A DNA stretch of 64,000 nucleotides from a virus, in the IMG/VR virus record IMGVR_UViG_3300023184_000070, positions 1 through 64,000 of that record; one strand, written 5' to 3'. The translations under genes and the position numbers were made by a program. How positions within the stretch are numbered: position 1 is the stretch's first letter; every line of letters starts with the position of its first letter. Positions 17,780-25,219 of the stretch are shown in pieces. A model generated the notes under the pieces. That model saw only the letters and a list, made by a program, of their open reading frames with translations. It made no database searches and was not told the origin of the DNA.

Positions 17780-20140
17780 TTATATTTTGTATAAAAAGTA
17801 GAAATCTTTATTGTTTCGTCCAGGTGGTGTTTCACCATCTTGGCTGTCATTGAATACTGTCACAGTAAAGTTAACAATAGTATCTTCTGCATAACCCATG
17901 GCCTGTATGTAAGTGTACAGCGGTTCACCGTCATCACCTTTTACAAAATCAACTTGTCCAGTTTCTGCATCTATATCTAATCCTATTGCATTTAATTCTG
18001 CTCGCCCACGAGTAATTTCATACCGAATATTATCCAAGTGACCAAAGTCAGTAGTCCTTATTTTTACAATTTTGTGTGCTCTTATATATAGTGGACTCCA
18101 TGGGCGCCCAGCAGTTAATACAAAATCAGCTAATGAATTAATTGTGTTATCTGTTAACACACTAAGATTAGCAGCTTCAGTGGTATCGGTTTGTCCTATT
18201 ACAAAACCAGGGAAAGGATCAATACCTATCCATGTACTTGGCCATAAGGTACCGTCGTCTCGTCCCACAGCCGGGACACCAAATGCCAATGGTTCTAGGG
18301 TGATTGCATCCACTGTGGGACGAGGTGCGTTTCCGGCTGATGGATCGCCATCGGGATCTCCGTCAACTGTTTGCAGCCCAATCCATGCAGGTCCAGTTGG
18401 TGCTCGCAAAACTGCCATTCGAACTCCAGTGTTGTCTCTGCTGCTGCTTGGCAGTGCGCGATATGTTCTAGGACCCCATTCGTTATACGTAGTAAATTGT
18501 ATATCTTGACCAGTGCGCACTACATCACTGCTGGTTGTACCCATTACATCCAGCTCCTCAGTATATCTGAACCTAGGTGTAGTTAGATTGTGTGGGAATG
18601 TAATCAAGTATGTTTTATCTTCTGTTAACGCTACTTGGCTAGCGCTACTGAACAGCATGTGATTGTCGGTGCTATGACGGTCAGCATAAGTTCTATAAGG
18701 AGTTTGATTTGGTGGTAGATACTTAAAAGCGGCACCAGCAGCATTGGTAGATATATCTAGCGAACTTTTTGGACTGTTGCCAGGGCCCGCGTCATCTGGC
18801 TGTGTTGTTAAAAATGCTTGCTTGTCGTCAAATACTGTCTTAACAGTACCAATTAATGCCCCCGTACTATTATATATAGTAGTGCCAGGTTCAAACTCAG
18901 TTAAGAAAGATGAGTACAGTTCGCTTGCTATGTCTTGAAAGCCTGTTATCTTATAAGGAGATGCACCGGATACTGCCAATTTGCCCGAGCCACCAATTGG
19001 TGATGGACCATTTGATGGATGCAATACATCTGCTTCGCGTACTATAGATTTGTAATAGACGTAGTCAGCACCATTAACAGCAAACACTGGAGATTTACCA
19101 ATGACTAACGGTCTTCCATTATTTCTATCTACTGGACGTTGTACAACTACCCAGTTAAAATAATTGCTTTTTGCAGTTACTCCGGCACGTTGTGTACTCC
19201 AGTTACCTTCCCATACGCCTAAGAAAAATCCATGTGTAGTGACAGTTAAAATATAGCTTAAAGGATATGTTCTTTCTTGATCTGCAACACGAGTTTTTCT
19301 ATTAATAAATCCTTGCTTAGGGTCGGCTACATTTAATACCCCATTAGGTTGCCATGCGCCCAAAGAACCAACGTTGTCAACCACTGTGCCAGCGTCATCA
19401 GTTACTTTAGCAATACTGACTCGATCTGCTATGTTATTATAAAACATTTGCAAAGGTGCAGCTACGCTACCCTGTGCCTGCTGCGGATCGGGGATTATAA
19501 ATTGTATCCTCCATGGTTGTTTATTTTTAGCATCATCGTTTTGACCAGCGCCGATATCGTTAGCGACCCTGGCTGCGGTGTTTAACGGATCTACTTTTTC
19601 ACCAGCTTCTAGGGTAAACGAAAATATGTCAGGGGTAGTAGTGTTTGTTATGGTACCAATTACGTCAGACGGAGTCCCTGTGCTGGTGGTATTTAAAGTT
19701 ACGGTTCCGGTGACCGCAGGATTAAACAGTGGCCAATCAGTTGCAGTAGTTCCAATGTCACCGTTGACAACATCTGATACTTCATAAACTTTGCCGGCAG
19801 CAGCGTTAGTAGATGACACTACCCCCACCGCACTTATTACTTTAGTAACAATTACATATGGTTGTGGTTTTGGAATTCCTGTAGTATACTGTGCTGGGGT
19901 GCCGGGAACGTATAATTTCTGCCCAACTGTGTGTGACAATGCGCCACCATTGGTGACAGTAAATTTCAGTGCATTCAATGAGGTATCTACATACTCATTG
20001 ACTCGATCAAGGCTATTTGAAAGATTGACAATTTTAAATGCGCCACCCCGAATCATGTCCTCATAAACATCACGGAATAAATCCGAAACCTGCGTATACC
20101 CAGTTTTTTCAATTGAGTAAAAATAATTTGTATCTGCCAT
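17780..20140 (-). CDS. Virion structural protein, longer paralogue of 16097-17743 (786 aa)
   Basis: The N-terminus (YFYSIEKTGYTQVSDLFRDVYEDMIRGG) is predicted helical and distinct. The core from about residue 270 to 580 aligns with the downstream paralogue through the HGFFLGVWEG, VVVQRPVD, YKSIVREAD and TYLITFPHNL segments. The C-terminal 200 residues, absent from the paralogue, include LADFVLTAGRPWSPLYIRAHKIV and DDGEPLYTYIQAMGYAEDT. A good ribosome-binding sequence (GGAG) precedes the ATG, and a GATAAATA late-promoter-like site lies 42 bases upstream. Function unknown; structural by position. Confidence 0.72.
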   Translation of the reverse strand: MADTNYFYSIEKTGYTQVSDLFRDVYEDMIRGGAFKIVNLSNSLDRVNEYVDTSLNALKFTVTNGGALSHTVGQKLYVPGTPAQYTTGIPKPQPYVIVTKVISAVGVVSSTNAAAGKVYEVSDVVNGDIGTTATDWPLFNPAVTGTVTLNTTSTGTPSDVIGTITNTTTPDIFSFTLEAGEKVDPLNTAARVANDIGAGQNDDAKNKQPWRIQFIIPDPQQAQGSVAAPLQMFYNNIADRVSIAKVTDDAGTVVDNVGSLGAWQPNGVLNVADPKQGFINRKTRVADQERTYPLSYILTVTTHGFFLGVWEGNWSTQRAGVTAKSNYFNWVVVQRPVDRNNGRPLVIGKSPVFAVNGADYVYYKSIVREADVLHPSNGPSPIGGSGKLAVSGASPYKITGFQDIASELYSSFLTEFEPGTTIYNSTGALIGTVKTVFDDKQAFLTTQPDDAGPGNSPKSSLDISTNAAGAAFKYLPPNQTPYRTYADRHSTDNHMLFSSASQVALTEDKTYLITFPHNLTTPRFRYTEELDVMGTTSSDVVRTGQDIQFTTYNEWGPRTYRALPSSSRDNTGVRMAVLRAPTGPAWIGLQTVDGDPDGDPSAGNAPRPTVDAITLEPLAFGVPAVGRDDGTLWPSTWIGIDPFPGFVIGQTDTTEAANLSVLTDNTINSLADFVLTAGRPWSPLYIRAHKIVKIRTTDFGHLDNIRYEITRGRAELNAIGLDIDAETGQVDFVKGDDGEPLYTYIQAMGYAEDTIVNFTVTVFNDSQDGETPPGRNNKDFYFLYKI

Positions 20141-20181
20141 TGTTTAATCTCCAATTTTTCTAAATTTAGAATTCATAAAAT

Positions 20182-20189
20182 TATTTATC
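20182..20189 (-). promoter_or_regulatory. Late-promoter-like GATAAATA
   Basis: Seven of eight match on the minus strand, 42 bases before the ATG at 20140 in a 60-base intergenic gap. Confidence 0.55.
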
Positions 20190-20200
20190 TTATTTTATAC

Positions 20201-21010
20201 TTATACACTGTTCCAACCACCGTTGTACCAAACATATAATTTCCCATCAGCTTTATTCAATATTGACTGTCCAGTGTAGCCCGGGCTTGATGGTGATAAC
20301 TCTTCAACTACGTTTACATTGTAAACTGATGCTTGGTTGTCGGTAACTGCGGTAAAATAAGTTAAATTAACTATAACATTTCCAGCCAGCCCATCAATAT
20401 TGGTAATACGAGCATATACTCTATTTTCGGGCGGTTCCTCTTGATTGGCAAATATGCTGTATTGCCGTTGTTGTATGACACTACCGTCGTCCAGTAACAC
20501 CGATCCATCATCAATTAAGTGATCCACTGTGGCTAAAAAAGCATAGGGATTTGTATCATTATAATTTTTACTACCAAACACTTCTACTAGACAGGGTCTA
20601 TTTACAGTAAGATTGTAAACTATACTGGATATCCCAATATCTATGTCAAAAACATCATACGCACCAGAGGGTAAATCTTCTACTTTGTATTCAAATTTTC
20701 TGCGATCAACGGTAACAGAATTTTTAACCCATTGCGTCGATCCGGCACCGGCCATAGAAATTACTTGTCCAACATTGCCAGGATAGTCAGGTAGCGAATA
20801 TTTTTCGTTAGTGATTGGATTTTTAACTGTAAGTACGTTAACTTGCGCAGTACCACGAACGTCTAGTTCGTGTTCGGGGGTTGAGTTGCTAATACCAACA
20901 TAACGTTGGTTAACATCTAAATATATTAAGTTTCCATCAAAGCTGAGATCATAACCTTGCCTTTCAAGGTTTGCTACCAACATTGGTCCGGATATGCGCC
21001 CTATTGCCAT
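20201..21010 (-). CDS. Fibre or appendage structural protein (269 aa)
   Basis: Starts MAIGRISGPMLVANLERQGYDLSFDGNLIYLDVNQRYVGIS. The phrase NSTPEHELDVRGTAQVN then resembles the GIGT.TP...LdV.G fibre-head motif of many phage fibre proteins. The C-terminal half is beta-rich and ends GQSILNKADGKLYVWYNGGW, a motif common at fibre tips. The head type matches proteins I have seen in T4-like phages of marine cyanobacteria, where function is unassigned. The gene is 9 bases downstream of 21020-21448 and probably in the same transcript. Confidence 0.7.
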   Translation of the reverse strand: MAIGRISGPMLVANLERQGYDLSFDGNLIYLDVNQRYVGISNSTPEHELDVRGTAQVNVLTVKNPITNEKYSLPDYPGNVGQVISMAGAGSTQWVKNSVTVDRRKFEYKVEDLPSGAYDVFDIDIGISSIVYNLTVNRPCLVEVFGSKNYNDTNPYAFLATVDHLIDDGSVLLDDGSVIQQRQYSIFANQEEPPENRVYARITNIDGLAGNVIVNLTYFTAVTDNQASVYNVNVVEELSPSSPGYTGQSILNKADGKLYVWYNGGWNSV

Positions 21011-21019
21011 TTACTAGAT

Positions 21020-21448
21020 TTAAATTATAAAAGGTACCCGAGTACTAGCGTACCCATGCAATATTACAATAGGTTGCAAATTGTTTGGCGTACTGGTAAA
21101 AGTAATTGATGAGCCAGTAACAGTATATGCCACCCCAGGATTTTGAAATACATTACCAATGTAAACCAGCATTAAATTTTCGTTACCGTTGGCATAAGAA
21201 ACACTCAGTGGACCAAATTGTATTGCAGCGCCGTCGCCGTAGAACGTATCCTTTTTTACTTCAACTGCGCCTTCTGCGGCAATAGTCCGCCAGCTGCCAG
21301 TCGAGTAATACTCAAGTTTAGCACTGTCTCTATTCAATCTAAACAGTCCGTCTACTGGAGTACCATGTCCCTGCGAGCTGTAACCTCGAGGTGCCCTAAT
21401 ACTGTAACCAGCTGACTGTAATTCTTTATTTTTAAGATATCTGCCCAT
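21020..21448 (-). CDS. Small fibre-tip-like structural protein (142 aa)
   Basis: The N-terminus MGRYLKNKELQSAGYSIRAP is followed by TPVDGLFRLNRDSAKLEYYSTGSWRTI, a fibre motif in which a short strand pair ends in a Trp. The second half (YGDGAAIQFGPLSVSYANGNENLMLVYIGNVFQNPG..YTVTGSSITFTSTP) resembles the beta domain found in many T4-like marine phage structural proteins, ending in a conserved HGYAST. It lies 3 bases from the upstream gene stop, which suggests coupling. Function is not assigned; a short fibre or knob is the likely role. Confidence 0.7.
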   Translation of the reverse strand: MGRYLKNKELQSAGYSIRAPRGYSSQGHGTPVDGLFRLNRDSAKLEYYSTGSWRTIAAEGAVEVKKDTFYGDGAAIQFGPLSVSYANGNENLMLVYIGNVFQNPGVAYTVTGSSITFTSTPNNLQPIVILHGYASTRVPFII

Positions 21449-21451
21449 ATT

Positions 21452-21766
21452 TTAAACTGCAATTGTATTTACGGTAGCTATTAAACTACTACCCACTGAC
21501 GCAACTCCCCAAATGCCGTCACCACTGTCTAATATTAATCTTTCAGTATCTAGTACATACGTATCACCAGCGGTTAGATTTACTTCTTTATAGATAATAG
21601 TAGTTCCGTCTGCTTGACCACCTGATGGTACTGCATACAAGTTAAACTGTATGGTGTCTGTTGGGTGTGTGTTGCAAATATAAATCACAATCACTGCATT
21701 TGTAGTACCAGTACTGGTAAACAAAGAGCTAGGTGATGTAGATAATGTAAAATTGTTTAATGCCAT
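21452..21766 (-). CDS. Small beta-sandwich virion protein, paralogue family of three (104 aa)
   Basis: Third member of the small beta-sandwich family (with 3803-4135 and 9049-9408). The diagnostic C-terminal pattern reads AGDTYVLDTERLILDSGDGIWG. The first half (NAVIVIYICNTHPTDTIQFNLYAV) corresponds to the strand pair in its relatives. It sits between two short structural genes with gaps of 3 and 7 bases. It could cap or link a fibre. The three copies are too different to be recent duplicates. Confidence 0.68.
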   Translation of the reverse strand: MALNNFTLSTSPSSLFTSTGTTNAVIVIYICNTHPTDTIQFNLYAVPSGGQADGTTIIYKEVNLTAGDTYVLDTERLILDSGDGIWGVASVGSSLIATVNTIAV

Positions 21767-21773
21767 GTTATTC

Positions 21774-22361
21774 CTATAATATCAATGAGTAAAGAAATGC
21801 TTTCTTTTTGGTGATTAACTCTTCACCAACATTTTTTTGATTGCTAACAAACAGTCCAGTATTTCCGTCACTGACTGCTTTAGCATAAATTGTACTGTAG
21901 CCAGCAGTAGCCGGTTCATCGCTGGTAATTTGATGAACTCGGATAGCACTATCAATATTGACGTTTCCGTTGTTGCTCCAGATACTATAACCATTTACGT
22001 CTAGGTTTCCACCTAATTTTGGAGTTTTATCTTGGTAAACAATGGTTCTCCCAAACACACTCCAGCCAGTAGTATCATTTACTTCCCATTGCTGTAATTC
22101 TTCGTGCCAGCGCAAACCAGCCGGTAAATTTGGATCACCACGGTCAACATAAAGCCCAGCATCAATAATTGGACCACCGGGTTGCCCAGCTTCCAATGTG
22201 ATAAAATTTTCGTAGACATAATTGTTGATAGCATCTACATTAGCAATGCTATGGGTAACAACCAAATTCCCATCAATGGTAAAATTTTGAGTGTTTACAT
22301 AAACACTACCATCTACTGTAATGAGACTATAGTCCCCGGCTGTGCGTTTTACGGTGCTCAT
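21774..22361 (-). CDS. Fibre-like structural protein (195 aa)
   Basis: Contains IDGNLVVTHSIANVDAINNYVYENFITLEAGQ, the trimerising beta-type repeat seen in fibre heads. It is followed by GLRWHEELQQWEVNDTTGWSVFG and LGGNLDVNGYSIWSNNGNVNID, a common phage fibre motif. The ATG is preceded by AGGATAACC. A perfect TATAAATA late promoter (22383-22390) lies about 22 bases upstream, with a terminator just beyond it. This gene is therefore the first of a new late transcript running left through the fibre block. Function as a fibre component is inferred. Confidence 0.72.
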   Translation of the reverse strand: MSTVKRTAGDYSLITVDGSVYVNTQNFTIDGNLVVTHSIANVDAINNYVYENFITLEAGQPGGPIIDAGLYVDRGDPNLPAGLRWHEELQQWEVNDTTGWSVFGRTIVYQDKTPKLGGNLDVNGYSIWSNNGNVNIDSAIRVHQITSDEPATAGYSTIYAKAVSDGNTGLFVSNQKNVGEELITKKKAFLYSLIL

Positions 22362-22382
22362 TGGTTATCCTGAAGTATACAG

Positions 22383-22390
22383 TATTTATA
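22383..22390 (-). promoter_or_regulatory. T4-type late promoter, TATAAATA (perfect)
   Basis: The minus strand reads TATAAATA 22 bases before the ATG at 22361, and just after the terminator at 22408-22433. This is the exact sequence recognised by gp55-programmed RNA polymerase in T4. It should drive the fibre block to the left. Confidence 0.75.
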
Positions 22391-22407
22391 CAAAAGAAAA
22401 AGATAAA

Positions 22408-22433
22408 AAAATAGCTGCCTCGGCAGCTATTTT
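22408..22433 (-). terminator. Rho-independent terminator after the MGRPLN-type gene
   Basis: The minus strand reads AAAATAGCTGCC, short loop, GGCAGCTATTTTTTT: a stem of about 11 bp with a T-run. A perfect late promoter follows at once. Confidence 0.83.
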
Positions 22434-22447
22434 AATTCAAAACAAGT

Positions 22448-23383
22448 TTAAGCGTTTTCAATTCTGACACAATTATTAGTAGAATCAAGTGCCCATTTTA
22501 CCGATGCACCGTTAGCATACAACCATGCATTTGCGCCGTTTTGTGTTTTGCGATATAATGATGCTTTACGTGCTGTTAGCTTGGTAACAAAATATGTGTT
22601 GCCGTTGTCGTCAGTAGCAACCATGTACGCTTTGCCAACAGCTGGGGTATCATCCGCAACTAGGTTACAAACTCCAACACCATCCACTGTTGTTTTAACT
22701 TTGTATCCACGTGCGCGAACTTGACGGATGATATCGGCTATTGCCGTAGTTCCATCCACATTGGCACGGATGATGATTGCGTTTTCTTGATTGGTTGAAC
22801 TACCAACTGCTCCAGTGTCCACGGCAATAGTTGCTACTGTGGCTGTTGCGGCTGAGCCAGTGTTTGCACCAGTAATAGTCACTGTTGATCCTACTTTATG
22901 TCCAGATCCTGCTGTTGCTACTTGAATAGATTTTACACGATATGTCAGTGTTAGAGTACAACCTAGGCCTGCCACAGAGTCAGTTGTTGTGGCTTGAGCA
23001 CCAGTTGCTAGTACTCCAGCAAATGTTCCACGTGTTAACGGTGCGGCTGCGGTTACTATACCGGCGCCGTCTGCTGTTACTGTAAATGTTGCTACACCGC
23101 TGGCTGTAGTAACTGTTAAAATATCACCAGTAACATAGTTATCTGCACCGGCACCACCACCAGCTGTAACTACTGCTGAAGCAACTTCTAATGTTGTTGT
23201 ACCAGTTGCTGTAACTCCGTCTGGAAGGAAAGGTGTTACAGTTGCCGTTGGTCTAACTTGATATGTACCACCAGTTGCTACTGTAAATGTTGCTACTGCA
23301 CCACCACCAATACCATCATCGGTTGTGCCTGCGGCACCAATGTTTCTATTACCAAAATATTTTTTGTTTAAAGGACGTCCCAT
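22448..23383 (-). CDS. MGRPLNKKYFGN-type virion protein (311 aa)
   Basis: The start MGRPLNKKYFGNRNIG is a distinctive opening I recall from structural proteins of marine T4-like phages. ATG 23383 is chosen over an upstream in-frame non-ATG start, because AAAGAGAGA lies just before it and the motif begins there. Residues 30-220 are Gly/Ala/Thr/Val-rich repeats (GGTYQVRPTATVTP, AGSGHKVGSTVTITGAN), probably stacked beta-domains. The C-terminal part (VRARGYKVKTTVDGVGVCNLV...YFVTKLTARKASLY) is globular. A rho-independent terminator follows at 22408-22433. Abundant head-associated or fibre roles are possible, but I cannot choose. Confidence 0.74.
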   Translation of the reverse strand: MGRPLNKKYFGNRNIGAAGTTDDGIGGGAVATFTVATGGTYQVRPTATVTPFLPDGVTATGTTTLEVASAVVTAGGGAGADNYVTGDILTVTTASGVATFTVTADGAGIVTAAAPLTRGTFAGVLATGAQATTTDSVAGLGCTLTLTYRVKSIQVATAGSGHKVGSTVTITGANTGSAATATVATIAVDTGAVGSSTNQENAIIIRANVDGTTAIADIIRQVRARGYKVKTTVDGVGVCNLVADDTPAVGKAYMVATDDNGNTYFVTKLTARKASLYRKTQNGANAWLYANGASVKWALDSTNNCVRIENA

Positions 23384-23406
23384 TTTATATCTCTCTTTCT
23401 TTATAA

Positions 23407-23892
23407 TTAAACTGGATTTGGATCTTGTGATGTAAACGACGTAATCCACCATGTGCCAGTTCCGGCATCAAATGTGAAGGTCCAAACGGCATTTCCCCAT
23501 TCACGACTGTAGTCAGTGGTGTCTTCAATAGTAGTTTCGCCGCCCGGTTGCATGTAGATGCTGTGATATGTTTGAGCATTTACAGCGTCACGTTTGATAA
23601 TGTATTGTTTTCCGTCTACCGCAGTTTGTGGTAGATATACAGTAGTGCCACGATAGGTTACTGGATTAACAATAACAAAGTGATCCGATGGCAGTAGAGT
23701 ATATTCATAATCATCGTCATTTGCTGTAACTCTTGTAACTTGTACTACACCAGTTACGCCGCCTGCTGATACACCATCGCTAACACGCAAAGCTGGTGTT
23801 GATGGATCATAAAACATGTCACCTGCGTGACCAACGTGAGTGTCGGCGTTGTCATTTACATGCTTGTAATGTATTTTTCTTGTGTTTGCCAT
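23407..23892 (-). CDS. Virion structural protein (161 aa)
   Basis: The N-terminus ANTRKIHYKHVNDNADTHVGHAGDMFYDPSTPALRVSDG resembles the fibre-head motif (GELWYD....LRVSDG) that often opens fibre proteins. The rest (HFVIVNPVTYRGTTVYLPQTAVDGKQYIIKRD...WTFTFDAGTGTWWIT) is a beta domain ending in aromatic residues, similar to phage fibre-tip domains. AAGGAG is at 23901-23906, nine bases from the ATG. It immediately precedes the MGRPLN-type gene and probably shares its transcript. An AATAAATA site upstream (23980-23987) could be its late promoter but overlaps the pirin stop. Confidence 0.7.
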   Translation of the reverse strand: MANTRKIHYKHVNDNADTHVGHAGDMFYDPSTPALRVSDGVSAGGVTGVVQVTRVTANDDDYEYTLLPSDHFVIVNPVTYRGTTVYLPQTAVDGKQYIIKRDAVNAQTYHSIYMQPGGETTIEDTTDYSREWGNAVWTFTFDAGTGTWWITSFTSQDPNPV

Positions 23893-23985
23893 TTTGTTTT
23901 CTCCTTGTGAAACACGGCGTTCTAGGCCGTACGCGGTTGGATTTCCGCATAAGACTCACACCATGTGAATCGTACTAGATATTTA

Positions 23986-24639
23986 TTAATTTAATTCAAA
24001 AAGCAGCAAATGGGGCCTACCAATTGGTACTACCAAACTTACCTGATCTATTTCTATTGCATCGCCCTCGTTTAATACTGTATCGTTAACAGTACAACTA
24101 CCTTCTAGTACCAACAAGTAACTAAAATCATTTGTTCTTAGATTTTGATCCAATACACCGGCCCAACAACTGAATCTAGTGTTTTTGAATACAATTGGCA
24201 GCTGAGCAAAGCCAGGCTGGCGATCAATAAAATCGTATTTGGGAGTTCTATCCCAATCTATCGTATTGGGATATACCCATATCTGTAGATATCTATTAGG
24301 CTCAATGCCTTCGTTAGATAGCTCGTGCCATATGCTGTTGCCGCACCAAAAATGTTGTATTTGCCCAGCCCGGGCTGTGTTGTCATTACCAATGTTATCC
24401 CGATGTCTACATTGACCGGCAATGACATAATTAATTATGTCTAGTCCACGATGTTCGTGCCAGCTGGTAATAAATCCCGGTTGAGTGCGATCATCATTGA
24501 TTGTTGTCACCGGGCCCCAATTGGTATATTTGGGATCACGATAATTCATGCAACTAAAACTACGATAACTTTGATAATTGTCTTCGCCTAACCGATTGGT
24601 TGGTATAAATCCTCTAGTGGCAGCTGGTCTAATTTTCAT
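23986..24639 (-). CDS. Pirin-family bicupin protein, YhhW-like
   Basis: A full-length pirin-like protein (217 aa). The N-terminal cupin has WHEHRGLDIINYVIAGQCRHRDN (H61, H63 and the HRD at 79-81), AGQIQHFWCGNSIWHE (H105) and then RYLQIWVYP. These match the pirin order HPHRG..T.V..G...HRDS.GN, G..Q.M..G.GI.HSE and LLQIWI. The C-terminal cupin (FSCWAGVLD...VLEGSCTVNDTVLNEGDAIEI) resembles YhhW. Family members bind a metal, and some have quercetin 2,3-dioxygenase activity. Here HSE reads HEL, so the usual fourth ligand (Glu two after His) is Leu, with Glu one position earlier. It lies among capsid and fibre genes with no metabolic neighbours. Function in infection unknown. Confidence 0.85.
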   Translation of the reverse strand: MKIRPAATRGFIPTNRLGEDNYQSYRSFSCMNYRDPKYTNWGPVTTINDDRTQPGFITSWHEHRGLDIINYVIAGQCRHRDNIGNDNTARAGQIQHFWCGNSIWHELSNEGIEPNRYLQIWVYPNTIDWDRTPKYDFIDRQPGFAQLPIVFKNTRFSCWAGVLDQNLRTNDFSYLLVLEGSCTVNDTVLNEGDAIEIDQVSLVVPIGRPHLLLFELN

Positions 24640-24659
24640 ATACAGTATTTAACAGCCGT

Positions 24660-24686
24660 AAAAAAGCCTACTATAAAAGTAGGCTT
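24660..24686 (-). terminator. Rho-independent terminator after gene 24706-25110
   Basis: The minus strand reads AAGCCTACT, loop TTTAT, AGTAGGCTTTTTTA: a 9-bp stem with a T-run, 20 bases past the stop and just before the pirin start. Confidence 0.82.
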
Positions 24687-24705
24687 GATTTTAAATAACT
24701 ATCAA

Positions 24706-25110
24706 TTAACAATCGTTAACGATACTGTAGCCTGTTAGTTCACCATTCCATACGCGACAGCTAGAACCGCATGCAGCATCAACAATCTCTTCAAGCGCAG
24801 CTACACGATATTGGTCTTGATTTTGTTGATTTTGTTGCTTGGTTACTGCATCAATGTTAAACGGTGCAGTGTTTGCTGACGCAATTACTGTAAACCAATC
24901 TCCGTCTGGAGCTCCAACTGCATAAAGCTCAATGCGTTGTTGCAATGCTTTAACTGCTTGCTCGTATAAGCTACCCGAATCTAGATAGTTGTTTTCAACG
25001 TTAGTCTGCATATCAACCTGGAAATACGATAGTTCACGTGTACCAAACTGTGAAGATGGTTGTGCTTTTTCGTAGTTTCTAGCGAAGTCTGTTCCTGTTA
25101 AATCTGGCAT
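24706..25110 (-). CDS. Unrecognised small protein downstream of the capsid gene (134 aa)
   Basis: Not recognised. The N-terminal half includes FGTRELSYFQVDMQTN and a helix (SLYEQAVKALQQRIELYAVG). A Gln/Asn-rich stretch (KQQNQQNQDQYR) follows, then a C-terminus with three cysteines (CGSSC and a final C). It has its own late-promoter-like AATAAATA at 25137-25144 and its own terminator at 24660-24686, so it is a single-gene transcription unit right after the major capsid gene. That isolated, high-expression layout would fit a capsid decoration or neck protein, but this is inference from position only. Confidence 0.65.
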   Translation of the reverse strand: MPDLTGTDFARNYEKAQPSSQFGTRELSYFQVDMQTNVENNYLDSGSLYEQAVKALQQRIELYAVGAPDGDWFTVIASANTAPFNIDAVTKQQNQQNQDQYRVAALEEIVDAACGSSCRVWNGELTGYSIVNDC

Positions 25111-25136
25111 AATAAATCCTTTAAAGTTTATAATAT

Positions 25137-25144
25137 TATTTATT
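25137..25144 (-). promoter_or_regulatory. Late-promoter-like AATAAATA
   Basis: Seven of eight match, 27 bases before the ATG at 25110 and just past the capsid terminator, so the small gene 24706-25110 would have its own late transcript. Confidence 0.6.
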
Positions 25145-25154
25145 CAATTTCAAC

Positions 25155-25177
25155 AAAAAAGCGCCCTTAGGCGCTTT
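25155..25177 (-). terminator. Rho-independent terminator after the major capsid gene
   Basis: The minus strand reads AAAGCGCC, loop TAAG, GGCGCTTTTTT: an 8-bp GC-rich stem followed by a T-run. It lies 43 bases beyond the capsid stop. Confidence 0.85.
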
Positions 25178-25219
25178 AATGTAACTTCCCATCCCGAGGG
25201 TAAAAAGTTGGTCCTACTA

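Noticed and set aside
16097-20140. Tail sheath or tube identity for the paralogous pair
   Set aside because: No sheath or tube motif could be identified; neighbours are fibre genes, so I left function open.
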